Counted from the stretch's first letter, positions 37,236 to 46,594 are shown. The stretch is DNA of 64,000 nucleotides from Pseudoalteromonas sp049257235 (GCF_049257235.1 NZ_JBMMUF010000009.1:62001-126000); one strand, 5' to 3'. Numbers and translations are program-made. Notes: generated by a model from the letters alone, not told the origin.

Positions 37236-38114
37236 TCAGGTTGAATATTCCCTAAACATCCAACTTAAATTATCTTGGTTGGCGGGTATTAGTTCTGTCT
37301 TGTTTAAAGACAGTAATCTTTGACCAGGACTTCGAACTATAGACTCTGGTAAAAAATCACCGTATACAAATTCAGGTAAATAGTTTTCTATTTGTTTATA
37401 GACAGCGTAAGCATTATCAACGGGCACAAAAGAAATCTGGTACTCTTTTCCCTTGGTGCTGATAAAGACTATAAACTCATTGCCCCGTATCATCCCTAAA
37501 TTTAGTTGCTCATACTCTGTTAGATTGCTGATAAACTGGTGAATAGAACACACTTTTGCATTTCTCAATGCTGATTTTGCTTCATCGTAAAGAACTTCCC
37601 AATCACTCGCTTGATACGATGATTTTGGACATAGCTGCTGACTTTTGTTGAAAGTAGCCAGAAATGTTTGCCAATTGGGTAATAACGGTTTGAATGAGTG
37701 GCTTTTAACCATGCATGCGGCTTGAAGTGGCGGCAAATCTCTTAACTGATATGGCAGGCGCTTGACTGAATAAAGCAAGTGATTAGGATTTGCCAACAGT
37801 GACATATGCTGCACGATGGATATGATTTCGAATTCTCTTGATGTATTCCCCATATTCATTTCGCTGTCGTCGAATAGATCAAAATGGTCATTTTGATATT
37901 CAACTAGAAATGCCAGGTAACTATCACGGCCAGCGCCTGGTCTACCCTCTAAAGCAAAAGCATAAATGTTTCGTATGGACTCTTCCATATCAACTGCATC
38001 GCGTATGATTTGAATTATTGTATCTTTAGAGCCGTAGGTGGTTCGGGGAAGTTTTTGTCTTACGACAGTTGAATTGGTGTTAGCTAACACCAGCTCGATT
38101 GCTGATATGTTCAT
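37236..38114 (-). CDS. protein of unknown function upstream of the ABC-3C operon
   Basis: A 292-residue protein I do not recognise. It is soluble, with no signal peptide or membrane helix, and has no catalytic motif I can name. It lies on the same strand, about 90 bases upstream of the 45-residue membrane protein, and begins about 475 bases from the divergent tnsA-like gene. It could be a sensor, a partner of the ABC-3C system, or transposon cargo. Confidence 0.6.
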   Translation of the reverse strand: MNISAIELVLANTNSTVVRQKLPRTTYGSKDTIIQIIRDAVDMEESIRNIYAFALEGRPGAGRDSYLAFLVEYQNDHFDLFDDSEMNMGNTSREFEIISIVQHMSLLANPNHLLYSVKRLPYQLRDLPPLQAACMVKSHSFKPLLPNWQTFLATFNKSQQLCPKSSYQASDWEVLYDEAKSALRNAKVCSIHQFISNLTEYEQLNLGMIRGNEFIVFISTKGKEYQISFVPVDNAYAVYKQIENYLPEFVYGDFLPESIVRSPGQRLLSLNKTELIPANQDNLSWMFREYST

Positions 38115-38590
38115 ATTTTTTCCTTAGCACATTGGCACGTAGCCAAAGCATTATTAAGTAAAATTGTGTTGTGCCATCAGTGCTCTGAAAAACACCAGCT
38201 CAAAATATCAACATTTATCAAATGTGGGCAAGATTAAATTTACTTCCAATTAATATCCACTGTTTGCTGACGAAACTAGTAGTTTTACAACCCTCTCTTA
38301 TGCTCCTCTTGCTTGGTGGGGAAGCTAAATCCAAAAAAATGTAAGAAAATTACAAAAAAATAATTCTATTTATAATTCAATTATATAGCGGGTTTACCCA
38401 TATCCGGTATGTAAATATCGAAATTTCATCCGCGTTAAAAACTTCCGGTTTTTCATACCTCTATCCCCTACTTCATCACAATGACAGTTCATTTAATTAT
38501 TAGTATATTATGTTGTTGAAAAATATAGGAATTTGATCAAATTAATTTCTTTGCTATTCGTTTATTAAATCAAATTTTTTGGTAGCAGAG
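38115..38590 (+). other. divergent AT-rich region, candidate right-end region of the Tn7-like element
   Basis: 476 bases between the divergent genes. It holds TTGGC-ACGTA-GCCAA (38136-38150), ACATTT-ATC-AAATGT (near 38210-38224) and GGTATG / CATACC (near 38407 and 38454). In Tn7 the right end with its TnsB sites lies next to tnsA, so the end of this element may be here. I could not find a convincing repeat shared with another position in the window. Confidence 0.4.
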
Positions 38591-39268
38591 ATGAATAAAG
38601 GAACACAAAGCCAGCACTTAAAAGCAAAACCTTCGAGTACGTCTTCGTGGTGGGCGAACTTGAGTTTCATTCCTAACTTAAAATCAGACGGCCCAGATAT
38701 GCTACGTGCTGAGAGCTCGTTAGAAACATTGTTTGTTTTAAAGTTACTCATTGATCCGCAAGTTAAATACGTCACAACAGCGTGTACTTCAAAATACATA
38801 GTGCGCTTGGGTTGTCGATATACAGACGATGTTGAATACACTCTAGCTGATCCTACCTTGTATTGTACTGAAGTCAAACAGTCTTCGGAGCTTGAAAAAT
38901 CACAAATAAGAGACAAATTAGCGATAGTTGCTGATGAACTAAACACTGAGCAATGCTGCTTCGAAATTAAAACTGAGCATGACATTTGTCCCGGAGATTC
39001 TACAGCGAATATTTTGCGATTTTTCAGACATTACCATAATTACTTTCCTGAAGATGAACTTGTAGAAGTAGAAAAAGTAGCTGAGCTGCTCAGTGCAAAC
39101 AAGGGTGTACCGTTGTTGCTTTTAATTGATTCATTACGTGATAACGGGATTTCCTACCCCGGTCAAAAAGTGTGGTTCCTACTCGCACACAAGCGTTTGC
39201 ATGTATCTGATGAATCAAAATTCATTAATAGCAATACGTTTATTTGGAGCTCATCATGTTCAAAATAA
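38591..39268 (+). CDS. tnsA: TnsA-like endonuclease subunit
   Basis: A 225-residue TnsA-like protein with a restriction-endonuclease-type catalytic core: Glu near residue 41-45, an Asp in YTDDVEY (about 79-80) and EVK in YCTEVKQS (Glu94, Lys96). A winged-helix C-terminal region follows. In Tn7, TnsA cuts the non-transferred 5' strands so that the element moves by cut-and-paste. The ATG at 38591 is preferred over the TTG at 38579. The next ORF begins before its stop (13-base overlap). Confidence 0.8.
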   Translation: MNKGTQSQHLKAKPSSTSSWWANLSFIPNLKSDGPDMLRAESSLETLFVLKLLIDPQVKYVTTACTSKYIVRLGCRYTDDVEYTLADPTLYCTEVKQSSELEKSQIRDKLAIVADELNTEQCCFEIKTEHDICPGDSTANILRFFRHYHNYFPEDELVEVEKVAELLSANKGVPLLLLIDSLRDNGISYPGQKVWFLLAHKRLHVSDESKFINSNTFIWSSSCSK

Positions 39269-39714
39269 ATAGCAAATTCATTTTAGACGACACTCTTGTT
39301 TCAGTGACTTACTCAAGCTCTTGTTATTCAGTATTTAGAGATGTGAAACACGGAACAGAGTGCGGATATAACAATTATCAGCTTCAGCGCCTTCACAAAA
39401 AGGGATTACTTAAACCCATGGTTTTTTCTGAAATAGACGAAGAGTTAGCAAGAGCTACATATGCTTTCTTAGCTGAATCGCAAAAGCGTGAGCTTAATAT
39501 GAAAATAGCGCTGGTTAATCAATTCATAGCAGAACCAATCAAAGCAGGTGAAGAGGCAAACCAATTGATAAGTGAAACGCTTAAGCTAATCGGAGAGGAT
39601 TGTTGTGTTGGAGAATCAACAGTACGCGGCTGGGTTACTAAATACAGAAAAAGTGATGGAAATGTATTTAGTCTATTAGACGGACGCAGAAAAAAACCTA
39701 ACTTCGCGAGCTAA
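39256..39714 (+). CDS. HTH protein, probable detached N-terminal domain of TnsB
   Basis: A 152-residue protein ending in a helix-turn-helix region STVRGWVTKYRKSDGN and a basic tail, like the DNA-binding N-terminus of Mu/TnsB transposases. It precedes the catalytic ORF by 2 bases but is in another frame. Its 152 residues plus the 537 of the next ORF come to 689, close to the 702 of Tn7 TnsB. GGAG sits 6 bases before the ATG. It may be a natural two-piece TnsB, or one protein by a frameshift. Confidence 0.7.
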   Translation: MFKINSKFILDDTLVSVTYSSSCYSVFRDVKHGTECGYNNYQLQRLHKKGLLKPMVFSEIDEELARATYAFLAESQKRELNMKIALVNQFIAEPIKAGEEANQLISETLKLIGEDCCVGESTVRGWVTKYRKSDGNVFSLLDGRRKKPNFAS

Positions 39715-39716
39715 TC

Positions 39717-41330
39717 ATGACCGTTGAGCAAACACACAAGCAAATCTTGCTAGAGCAACAAAAACAGTTATTCAGAGAAATTGTACGCCAATATATTGCG
39801 GTTTCAAGCCCACTCAATAACACACAAGCACATGAGCGACTAGTTTCCCTACACTTAGAGAGAGGGCTCGATGGTCAACCCGTTTCATATTCGACATTTT
39901 GTCGCTGGTTAAAAGAAGATATTGACTCAGCATACTTAGCTAGACGGCAAGATGGACGCGTTGCAGGTAAAGTTGCTACGCAAACAAAAATAAAGTCAGA
40001 TGAGATATTCACATTCATGTCGAATGTGCAAATTGATTGCTTACATGCGCCGATTTTTCTAGTCGATGACACTAACTACAGAGCGCTTGATAAAGTTCCG
40101 ATTGAGTATCTTTCGTATGAGCCTATCACCACCGCCATCTTAGCTAATACCACTAATTATGAGAGCGGCTCAGAGCGCAGCGACTATTTAATAGAGCATT
40201 TCAAATCCATCTTCTTGGGTAAACCTGATTTACACATTGAAGTTGGTTACTCTAAACCGTGGTATGCGATGGGCCTCGTTATATCGCTCATTTTAGACGG
40301 AGCAAGTGCAAATAAAAGTAAAGATGTTCATATGTTCTTACGCAAATGGTTTGTCATTGCACACATGGCAAAAACCCAGGAAGGGAAACAAAAATCTAGG
40401 GTCGAGAGTCTGAATGACTGGTTTAAAGATAATGTATTGAACGCTTTACCTGGTCATTTTAATGACCGACTCGCTTTAAATCTAAGAGATACTATTAATG
40501 CCCGTGCCCAAGCAGCTCTGACAATTCGTGAATATCACATAATAAAATCCAGAGTTTTATTGGATTATTTGTATGGTAAACACACAGACAGCAAAACTGG
40601 TGAAACATTCTCACGTGAAGATGAGTGGAACCGCCAATGTGCTTACAATCCCCCGCCATTCGTTCAAGACGTTGAAGAGTTATGTTTATTCAGTGGTCTC
40701 AGAGAGCATCGAACTATTAACGCCAGCGATGGCATTGTTCTTACTCGAAGCGGCAAACGATATTGGTATAACAGCACAGAACTTCAAGCGATGAGACGAC
40801 ACCTCAAGAGAACCATGGGTAAGCATTTTAATGGTGAAGTTAGCGTTACGTACTCGCTCATAAATGAGTATTTCATATGGATACTTCACCCACAGACAAA
40901 GGCTATGCTAAAAGTTCCGATGGTGACTCCACCGAAACAATTACCGCGCAACTCAGAGAAAGAAGAATTTCTTGAACAGCTAAGACAAGTCGATGCATCT
41001 ATTGATTTAACTCGTATGAGTAACGATGAAATTATAAAACATGCGCTCACTCGCAAAAGAAAAATACGCGAATTTGAGAACAACAATAAAAAAGCAGCTA
41101 AAAAGAATGCCGAATCGACTCAAGATGCTACTGAGAAAGAAATGAAAAAAGCCAATAGCTACAAAGAGATGCAGCGAAACATGGCAATTGAAGCTGTAAA
41201 TACACACATTCATGAAACTAAGCACGAAGCACAGGCTAATGAGCAAAAAGATGATGAAACAACATTAAACAATAATGAAGAGAATTTTGGCGGGTGGGTC
41301 GATAACTTGAACTACGGTGATGGTGAATAA
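39717..41330 (+). CDS. tnsB: TnsB-like DDE transposase, catalytic part
   Basis: A 537-residue transposase with a complete RNase H-type triad: Asp107 (VQIDCLHA), Asp194 (LILDGASAN) and Glu230 (SRVESLNDWF). The last two are 35 residues apart, the DD(35)E spacing of integrases and TnsB. A C-terminal beta-barrel and a lysine-rich, Asn/Glu-rich tail follow, the tail probably contacting TnsC. The gene has no strong ribosome site and begins two bases after the preceding stop, which suggests coupling. Confidence 0.88.
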   Translation: MTVEQTHKQILLEQQKQLFREIVRQYIAVSSPLNNTQAHERLVSLHLERGLDGQPVSYSTFCRWLKEDIDSAYLARRQDGRVAGKVATQTKIKSDEIFTFMSNVQIDCLHAPIFLVDDTNYRALDKVPIEYLSYEPITTAILANTTNYESGSERSDYLIEHFKSIFLGKPDLHIEVGYSKPWYAMGLVISLILDGASANKSKDVHMFLRKWFVIAHMAKTQEGKQKSRVESLNDWFKDNVLNALPGHFNDRLALNLRDTINARAQAALTIREYHIIKSRVLLDYLYGKHTDSKTGETFSREDEWNRQCAYNPPPFVQDVEELCLFSGLREHRTINASDGIVLTRSGKRYWYNSTELQAMRRHLKRTMGKHFNGEVSVTYSLINEYFIWILHPQTKAMLKVPMVTPPKQLPRNSEKEEFLEQLRQVDASIDLTRMSNDEIIKHALTRKRKIREFENNNKKAAKKNAESTQDATEKEMKKANSYKEMQRNMAIEAVNTHIHETKHEAQANEQKDDETTLNNNEENFGGWVDNLNYGDGE

Positions 41331-41332
41331 AG

Positions 41333-42250
41333 ATGGTCACAAATATAGATAGAATAAACAGCTTTCTCGATAACTTAATTATCCACCCAAAGTTCAAGCA
41401 ATGTCTTGAGTCTACATTGAATTGCGTAAATGCGGTTACAACTGGTCCGTATGGCATATGTATCTTTTGTCAGCCAGGCACGGGAAAAACCAAGCTGGGA
41501 GATTACTTAACCCTACAATTAAACAAATCATGTATTCAAACTCGTGAATGTAAACAAATCAAGGCGATAAAAATAGATTTGGAGGAAGGCGCGTTAGCAA
41601 CTGATGTTAAGAGAAGCATCATCTATCAAATTACCGGTGATTATCCGAGCGGTTACACAAAGCAGGTTTTAAATAATTACCTAAAGCAACAACTAAAAGT
41701 TGCGAATGTGAAGATTATTATTATTGATGAGTTTCATCATTTGCTCAGAGGTGAAAAGAGAATAGATCAAAAAGTGGGTCAGTTTATAAAGTCACTTATC
41801 GACAAATACAATGTTGCTGTTCTTCTGCTTGGTATCCCACGCGCTCAAAAAATTCTTGAATTAGACACTGAGTTAAATTCACGTGTTATACAAGGTGGTA
41901 TGTTAGAGCTCTTCAATTGCAAGAACGACAATTCAAGAGCTTATTTTCAGAAGTTTTTAAGAGAATATAGCGCTAAATGTCCAGTTCCGATTATTGATCT
42001 ATCTACTGACAACATGGCTTACAGAATGGAACTTGCAACGGGCGGTGATTTACGACGAATTCGACAACTATTCCAGCACATGCTGCTTCATATCGATGAG
42101 GGTGAAGAAATTACAATTGCTCATCTAGATGTGGCTCACCGACAACTAAACAAAGCTAATGGTAACTATGACTCAAACAACCAAGTTATTTGGCCATTTT
42201 CAAGCGAAGTAACATTACAGCAAGTAAAACAAGCGCTGGTCTATGAATAG
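41333..42250 (+). CDS. tnsC: TnsC-like AAA+ ATPase
   Basis: A 305-residue AAA+ regulator with Walker A FCQPGTGKTKLGDYL and Walker B KIIIIDEFHHLL. Family members form ATP-dependent filaments on target DNA and link the target selector to the transposase. Length resembles TniB (about 300) rather than Tn7 TnsC (555). It starts 2 bases after tnsB and overlaps tniQ by 8 bases. Confidence 0.88.
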   Translation: MVTNIDRINSFLDNLIIHPKFKQCLESTLNCVNAVTTGPYGICIFCQPGTGKTKLGDYLTLQLNKSCIQTRECKQIKAIKIDLEEGALATDVKRSIIYQITGDYPSGYTKQVLNNYLKQQLKVANVKIIIIDEFHHLLRGEKRIDQKVGQFIKSLIDKYNVAVLLLGIPRAQKILELDTELNSRVIQGGMLELFNCKNDNSRAYFQKFLREYSAKCPVPIIDLSTDNMAYRMELATGGDLRRIRQLFQHMLLHIDEGEEITIAHLDVAHRQLNKANGNYDSNNQVIWPFSSEVTLQQVKQALVYE

Positions 42251-43940
42251 TACCTTCCAACTTACCTATGCCCCTGAACCTAAGAGTGACGAGTCGTTAC
42301 GTGGGTACTTTGAGCGCTTAAACCATATCAATGGCATGAAAGGAGCTCAGAACCTCTGTGATAAACTCAGAACGACTTACCTACCGCAGCAGGCCCGTCC
42401 ATTTTCAAAGAAGTATAATAATTATTTTATTAATCTAGCCCCAGCACTGAGAATGAAGCCTGAGGAGCTGGCTGGTTATTTTTATAACCAAAGTAATATT
42501 AACTATTTTAGAGAAATCAACTTAACAAACACCGCCCACCTCTACCATAAGGACTTTAGATTCTGCCCTTTATGCCTTGCTGATGATTTATACATGAAGC
42601 ATCTGTGGGATATCTCTTTAGTAACTGCGTGCCCTATCCATCAATGTAATTTGCAATCAGAGTGCCCTCATTGCCATGAAAAACTTAAGTGGAATACATG
42701 GAAACTTAACGAATGCAGAAAGTGTGGAGAGTCATTGACTGTAACACCCATAGTGACTCAATGCGACAAGTACAGCATGATGGTTTCGAGATTGTTTTTA
42801 GAAGCTAACAACAATAAGTATATAGAGGCTTTACTCTTAGCTACCCAGCGAATGCATCGAGCGTTCGATAATATGCTCTCGACACCGAAGCTAGAAACTT
42901 ACGCTATGAGTCGAATACAGCAGTTAGTGCATTTGGGGTTAGGTCTGCTACACAGCTCTTCATTTCGTCACAGTTACTTTGTTGAGTTAAAACATAGAAA
43001 AGCGACTTACCGTGATATCTCTATTGAATCAGTTCTAGAGCCATGGGCCAATTTTAATAGTGTTTGCCAGTTTCAATATGATGACTCGTTGCCAGAAATA
43101 AGTTTTTTCACCAGAGATATCGAAGCTTTTGATGAAGGTATAAGTACTTCCCGTTTAACAACTTATAAAAAGCAAAATGAATTATCTTTATCTCATCAAA
43201 TATCAGCAAATCGCCTTGCGAGTCTGATTGGTTTAGACTTGGACTCTATTAATAGTCTTGTAGAACATAATGTTTTAGTGCCCTTAACGGTTGCACGTAA
43301 AGGTAGAAGCCCTATATTCGATATGAATGCTTTAGCAGAACAATTTTGTGAGCTAGAAATACACCAAGTATCAAGTTCAGAAGAGTTAATACACTTTCAT
43401 GAGCTTAATCGTGTTTTGCTATTGTTCACAGCTAGTCATCGTTATATCTATGAGTTAATTCTCAATGGCAAACTCAAACTATATTGCCCAGGTGAACATC
43501 GACAGCTAAAACATTGTTATCTGAATGAACAAGATTTGTATAAAGCGCTTCAAGCTCAACTCTACGAACATGAGCAGAGTGTTACTGGCACAGCTTTAGC
43601 CTCCATATTTTTCTCTCATCTTACTCTCATCAAGCGCCTTGAAGCAGTGAATTTATTCGAAGCCAATCACTGGTCAAATGAATATTCAGTTGAAGGGCAT
43701 GAATTCCATAAATTTATAAATAAATACATTTGCCTTAATCGTGTTTCATATTTTGCAAATGTGCCTGAAAATACATTGTTAGATGGACTTAAAATGTTAA
43801 GGATTGAGCCAATTTTTCAGGAATCTTTTAGAGGCAAACAATTAATTTTACTATCTGATTCTCAATCTATAAGGCTGAAACTGTACAAGTTCATCGAGAA
43901 TCTGAAAGGCCGTCTGATTGATAAATATATTGGGTTTTAA
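42243..43940 (+). CDS. tniQ: TniQ/TnsD-family target-site selector
   Basis: A 565-residue TniQ-family protein. The N-terminal zinc-binding domain shows the CPLC, CPIHQ, CPHC and CRKC pattern (about residues 107-160). The long C-terminal part is HTH-like, as in TnsD, which binds one chromosomal attachment site. It is the last gene of the module, so the element probably carries a single, site-specific targeting pathway. The attachment site could not be read from the sequence. Confidence 0.85.
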   Translation: MNSTFQLTYAPEPKSDESLRGYFERLNHINGMKGAQNLCDKLRTTYLPQQARPFSKKYNNYFINLAPALRMKPEELAGYFYNQSNINYFREINLTNTAHLYHKDFRFCPLCLADDLYMKHLWDISLVTACPIHQCNLQSECPHCHEKLKWNTWKLNECRKCGESLTVTPIVTQCDKYSMMVSRLFLEANNNKYIEALLLATQRMHRAFDNMLSTPKLETYAMSRIQQLVHLGLGLLHSSSFRHSYFVELKHRKATYRDISIESVLEPWANFNSVCQFQYDDSLPEISFFTRDIEAFDEGISTSRLTTYKKQNELSLSHQISANRLASLIGLDLDSINSLVEHNVLVPLTVARKGRSPIFDMNALAEQFCELEIHQVSSSEELIHFHELNRVLLLFTASHRYIYELILNGKLKLYCPGEHRQLKHCYLNEQDLYKALQAQLYEHEQSVTGTALASIFFSHLTLIKRLEAVNLFEANHWSNEYSVEGHEFHKFINKYICLNRVSYFANVPENTLLDGLKMLRIEPIFQESFRGKQLILLSDSQSIRLKLYKFIENLKGRLIDKYIGF

Positions 43941-44106
43941 GGCAGGCACTAAGGTCCCTATAACTTTAAACTCACAATAGTGAAAATAAACACTGTATTG
44001 TAGGTTCTGCCTACATAATAATGATTTTTTGCACTATTAATGGTAACTCACTATTGGACAGAAATGAGTTAGAGCCGAAGGACGGCTGTGTATAAGAGGT
44101 AGATCT
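43941..44106. other. short region between tniQ and the cassette array
   Basis: 166 bases with no gene. It holds a small hairpin TGTAGG-TTCTG-CCTACA at 43999-44015, an inverted pair around TCACTATTG (43970-43983 and 44045-44058), and TATTGGACA, also present in the inverted repeat at 32340-32365. It may hold tniQ's terminator. Confidence 0.45.
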
Positions 44107-44175
44107 AAGTAACGCCCGCATTTGCGGCAAATTGGAGCGCCGCGGAAATTTGTCCGAAACATGCGCTTGTTAAGT
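44107..44175 (-). repeat. attC of cassette 7 (array distal end)
   Basis: Core boxes GTTACTT (R', minus strand) and the complement of GTTAAGT at 44169-44175 flank a short pairing region. Seventy bases long. It ends the array; sequence to its left is not cassette-like. Confidence 0.8.
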
Positions 44176-44180
44176 TGCGA

Positions 44181-45551
44181 CTATTTTAAATTAACAATAT
44201 AGTTAGTTGGATGAAAAAGGCTCTGGTAATCTGGTTTCATTGCAACGGATTTTTGAAAAGCGTTTAACGCCTCTTTATGATATCCAGAACTAAAATAGCC
44301 TAGCGCAAGGCCATCATAAACCTCTGGCACTTCGGGAAAGTTTTTAGTTAAATACTCAAAAAAGAAGATTGATTCTTCAGGTTTTCCAGCACTAATTAAA
44401 TTTCTACCCAAATCCGTCAACACTCGACCAATAAAAGTTTCGTATCCTTCAGCTTTATATCTAGGCTTAAACTCTTCATTAAACCTTTTCTTGCCAATTT
44501 TCTTGTACAATTTATAGGCGAAAGTCGTAGGGGGAGCACGAGGTACTTCAATTTCACCCTCATGCATTAACCCCATGATTCGAGCAGAGATCTCTTCCGC
44601 TACTAAACCGTCAGTGTTAGCAAGTACGAAAACCCATATCCCACTTACGAAATTTATTTCTACTGCGGTGCTTACACCTTTACCCCCACCAAATGCAACC
44701 CATTGTGAATTATCTTTTTGTAAGTTTTTAAAAAAGGCCAATGAAGATTTGGATAAAAGTTTCCCATTAAAAAGTTGTTGATAGAACAACATTAAGTCTG
44801 TAGCAGAATAAAAACCTCCTCCGGCTGGACCTTTATGCTCTCTTTGATCCTCCTCAACTAGAACTTGCTGACCGTCATAATTGAAATGATAAAGTTCAGC
44901 CATAACCTTTGGCATTACTCCAGTAGTTTCAAGAGAAGTGGCACGCACTTTAGACATAATCATTGTTTCAGCAAGCGCCCAATAGTCTTTGTTGTAGGCT
45001 TTCTCCAGAATTGCACCAAGAAGAACATAGCCCATATTTGAATACCGCCGGTCACGGCCTGGTTCAAACAATAGATTTGCATCATTCACCAACGTAATTG
45101 TCTTTGCAATAGTGTCGTAAAGGCGAAAGTTTGTCCGGTATTCAGCATTAAAAATATCAGGAATGCCTGATGTATGTTGCAATAAATGGATAACTTTAAC
45201 CTTGTTTGAAATATCACTTGGAAGATCTGAAACGTATTTGGCTAACGGTTCATCAAGCCCGATTAAACCGTCATCAACTGCTTGCAACACTAAAACAGCG
45301 GTTAAATCTTTTTGAATTGAACCTATATCAAATAGCGTATCTGCTTGATTTTTTATACCTTGATCTAAGTTAGCGTAACCTACGGATGATTCGAAAATTT
45401 TGTCTTGATGTTTAAATACAAGCACGTTTCCTGAGAACCAGCCAAGCTCTTCATATTGTTTAACTAATTTTTGAATATTACTAGCCTGACTTCCATAGGT
45501 AGAGGCTGAGAATATAAACAAGAAAATGGTAAATAAAGCTATCCTTAACAC
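44181..45551 (-). CDS. cassette 7: serine hydrolase (beta-lactamase-like fold) with TPR-like C-terminus
   Basis: A 456-residue exported protein. A signal peptide (residues 1-20, ending SASTYGS) precedes a class C beta-lactamase/penicillin-binding-type domain with the SxxK motif GSIQKDL and YSN in RRYSNMGYVLLG. The third KTG-like motif is not clear. A TPR-like stretch (YDGLALGYFSSGYHKEALNAF) lies near the C-terminus. Such proteins include esterases and peptidases, so resistance is not implied. It is the largest and last cassette of the array, with an attC 6 bases after its stop. Confidence 0.82.
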   Translation of the reverse strand: MLRIALFTIFLFIFSASTYGSQASNIQKLVKQYEELGWFSGNVLVFKHQDKIFESSVGYANLDQGIKNQADTLFDIGSIQKDLTAVLVLQAVDDGLIGLDEPLAKYVSDLPSDISNKVKVIHLLQHTSGIPDIFNAEYRTNFRLYDTIAKTITLVNDANLLFEPGRDRRYSNMGYVLLGAILEKAYNKDYWALAETMIMSKVRATSLETTGVMPKVMAELYHFNYDGQQVLVEEDQREHKGPAGGGFYSATDLMLFYQQLFNGKLLSKSSLAFFKNLQKDNSQWVAFGGGKGVSTAVEINFVSGIWVFVLANTDGLVAEEISARIMGLMHEGEIEVPRAPPTTFAYKLYKKIGKKRFNEEFKPRYKAEGYETFIGRVLTDLGRNLISAGKPEESIFFFEYLTKNFPEVPEVYDGLALGYFSSGYHKEALNAFQKSVAMKPDYQSLFHPTNYIVNLK

Positions 45552-45580
45552 AAGAACTCCTTACGCAGACTTATACAGCA

Positions 45581-45683
45581 ACTTAACGCCCCGCTAAGGG
45601 GCTGATAATAGCTTGCTAAATTTGTGAAGCGAAGCGGAACCGAGCAAGCTGTTAGCAGTCCCGTCTTAAGCGACTTGTTAGGT
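45581..45683 (-). repeat. attC of cassette 6
   Basis: Core GTTAGGT at 45677-45683 and GTTAAGT on the minus strand at 45587-45581 flank an imperfect stem. It is identical in its listed body to the attC of cassette 1. The stop codon of the cassette gene lies in the core. Confidence 0.9.
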
Positions 45684-46046
45684 GCCGCGTACTCGAATGT
45701 ATACAAAAGTAATCAATGCGAACATAGTAATCAATATACCTGATAATGGCCAATAAGCCATCCATTGAACAGGTAAGCCAGAAGGATCTTGAGGTAATAA
45801 CCAAAGACTAGAAATAACCACTAAAGATAAGGTTGCACCTATATAACCAGCATGAACAACTTTTACTACAGGTTTAGCTAATACAGAAAATAATGCCCAA
45901 ACAATATATGGAGCAGAATAAAGCATCGCACCACCAACTAAAACAATTAATGTGGAATATAAATCTGATTTTCTCACAAGTACCGAAAGAATAGCCAAAA
46001 CTACACTAAGTAAAATTGGTACTGCGAAATAAAATTTCATGATCAT
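45678..46046 (-). CDS. cassette 6: small four-helix membrane protein (copy 2)
   Basis: A 122-residue hydrophobic protein with about four membrane helices and no motif I recognise. It is the same as the gene at 48096-48464 except Ile for Val at residue 2. The frame opens at 46082, but that extension (MPINKGVRC) reads from the preceding attC and is absent from the other copy, so I chose the ATG at 46046. A frame that spans the attC is a cassette artefact. Confidence 0.75.
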   Translation of the reverse strand: MIMKFYFAVPILLSVVLAILSVLVRKSDLYSTLIVLVGGAMLYSAPYIVWALFSVLAKPVVKVVHAGYIGATLSLVVISSLWLLPQDPSGLPVQWMAYWPLSGILITMFALITFVYIRVRGT

Positions 46047-46057
46047 ACTAGATAGGC

Positions 46058-46159
46058 ACCTAACGCCCTTGTTAATGGGCAAAATTTAGTTGGCTATAAT
46101 CTTGAGCGGAGTGAAATCAGCCAACTGAATTTTGTCCACTATTCAACAGCTTGTTATGT
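46058..46159 (-). repeat. attC of cassette 5
   Basis: Core GTTATGT at 46153-46159 and its partner at 46064 flank an imperfect stem whose centre pairs AAATTTAGTTGGCT with AGCCAACTGAATTT-like sequence. Confidence 0.85.
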
Positions 46160-46594
46160 GCCTGTGTGCTGTTTTAACCAAGTATTGTATTTTCTTTTAT
46201 TTTTGTATTTTACTTCTAACATATCAGCAGAAATCATTGCCTGGCCAAGTGTAGCTAACGCTTGGCCACGTCTATTTATGCTTATAGATTCATCATCACC
46301 TTGATCATGGTGTTTAACCAAATTTCTAGCGCTATTTCTAACTTTTCGAAATTTTCCCCTAGATATTTGTTGATGACCTTCCGCAGCTAAATCGTAGTTA
46401 ATTAGCTCATGAATTAAGTTAAAAGGGTTTTTACCAAGCTTTGCATCAGCTAAGCCAGTGAAAACCTCCTCAGCCGCACCAGCTAGAGTTAAGCAAGAGA
46501 TATATCTACCTCTAATTAGCATATCTATTGCATCTTCTAATTGTTCTTTAGCTAAATTTATTTTTTTACTATGGTTAGCCAATTTGAACCTCAC
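46154..46594 (-). CDS. cassette 5: HEPN-like protein
   Basis: A helical protein of about 147 to 155 residues. The segment RNLVKHHDQGDD contains R-x4-H, the catalytic motif of HEPN ribonucleases, near residue 115, and the preceding region is all-helical as in HEPN domains. An upstream ATG at 46618 sits right in the cassette core; the GTG at 46594 is taken as start. Function unproved. HEPN proteins often act as RNases in toxin or abortive-infection systems. Confidence 0.6.
   Translation of the reverse strand: MRFKLANHSKKINLAKEQLEDAIDMLIRGRYISCLTLAGAAEEVFTGLADAKLGKNPFNLIHELINYDLAAEGHQQISRGKFRKVRNSARNLVKHHDQGDDESISINRRGQALATLGQAMISADMLEVKYKNKRKYNTWLKQHTGT

Larger units (their letters stand above)
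38591..43940 (+). mobile_element. Tn7-like transposition module (tnsA, split tnsB, tnsC, tniQ)
   Basis: Five co-oriented genes with overlaps or gaps of a few bases: an endonuclease-type TnsA, a TnsB in two ORFs, an AAA+ TnsC and a TniQ/TnsD-type target selector. The order A-B-C-D matches Tn7. The 565-residue TniQ is long enough for site-specific DNA binding. The listed limits are those of the genes; the real ends and target-site duplication were not found. Confidence 0.85.

Noticed and set aside
44181..45551. antibiotic-resistance beta-lactamase
   Set aside because: The fold is shared with esterases and peptidases, the third motif is unclear and the protein is longer than class C enzymes.
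45678..46082. longer start at 46082 for the cassette 6 gene
   Set aside because: The extra N-terminus reads from the neighbouring attC and is absent from the identical gene in cassette 1.
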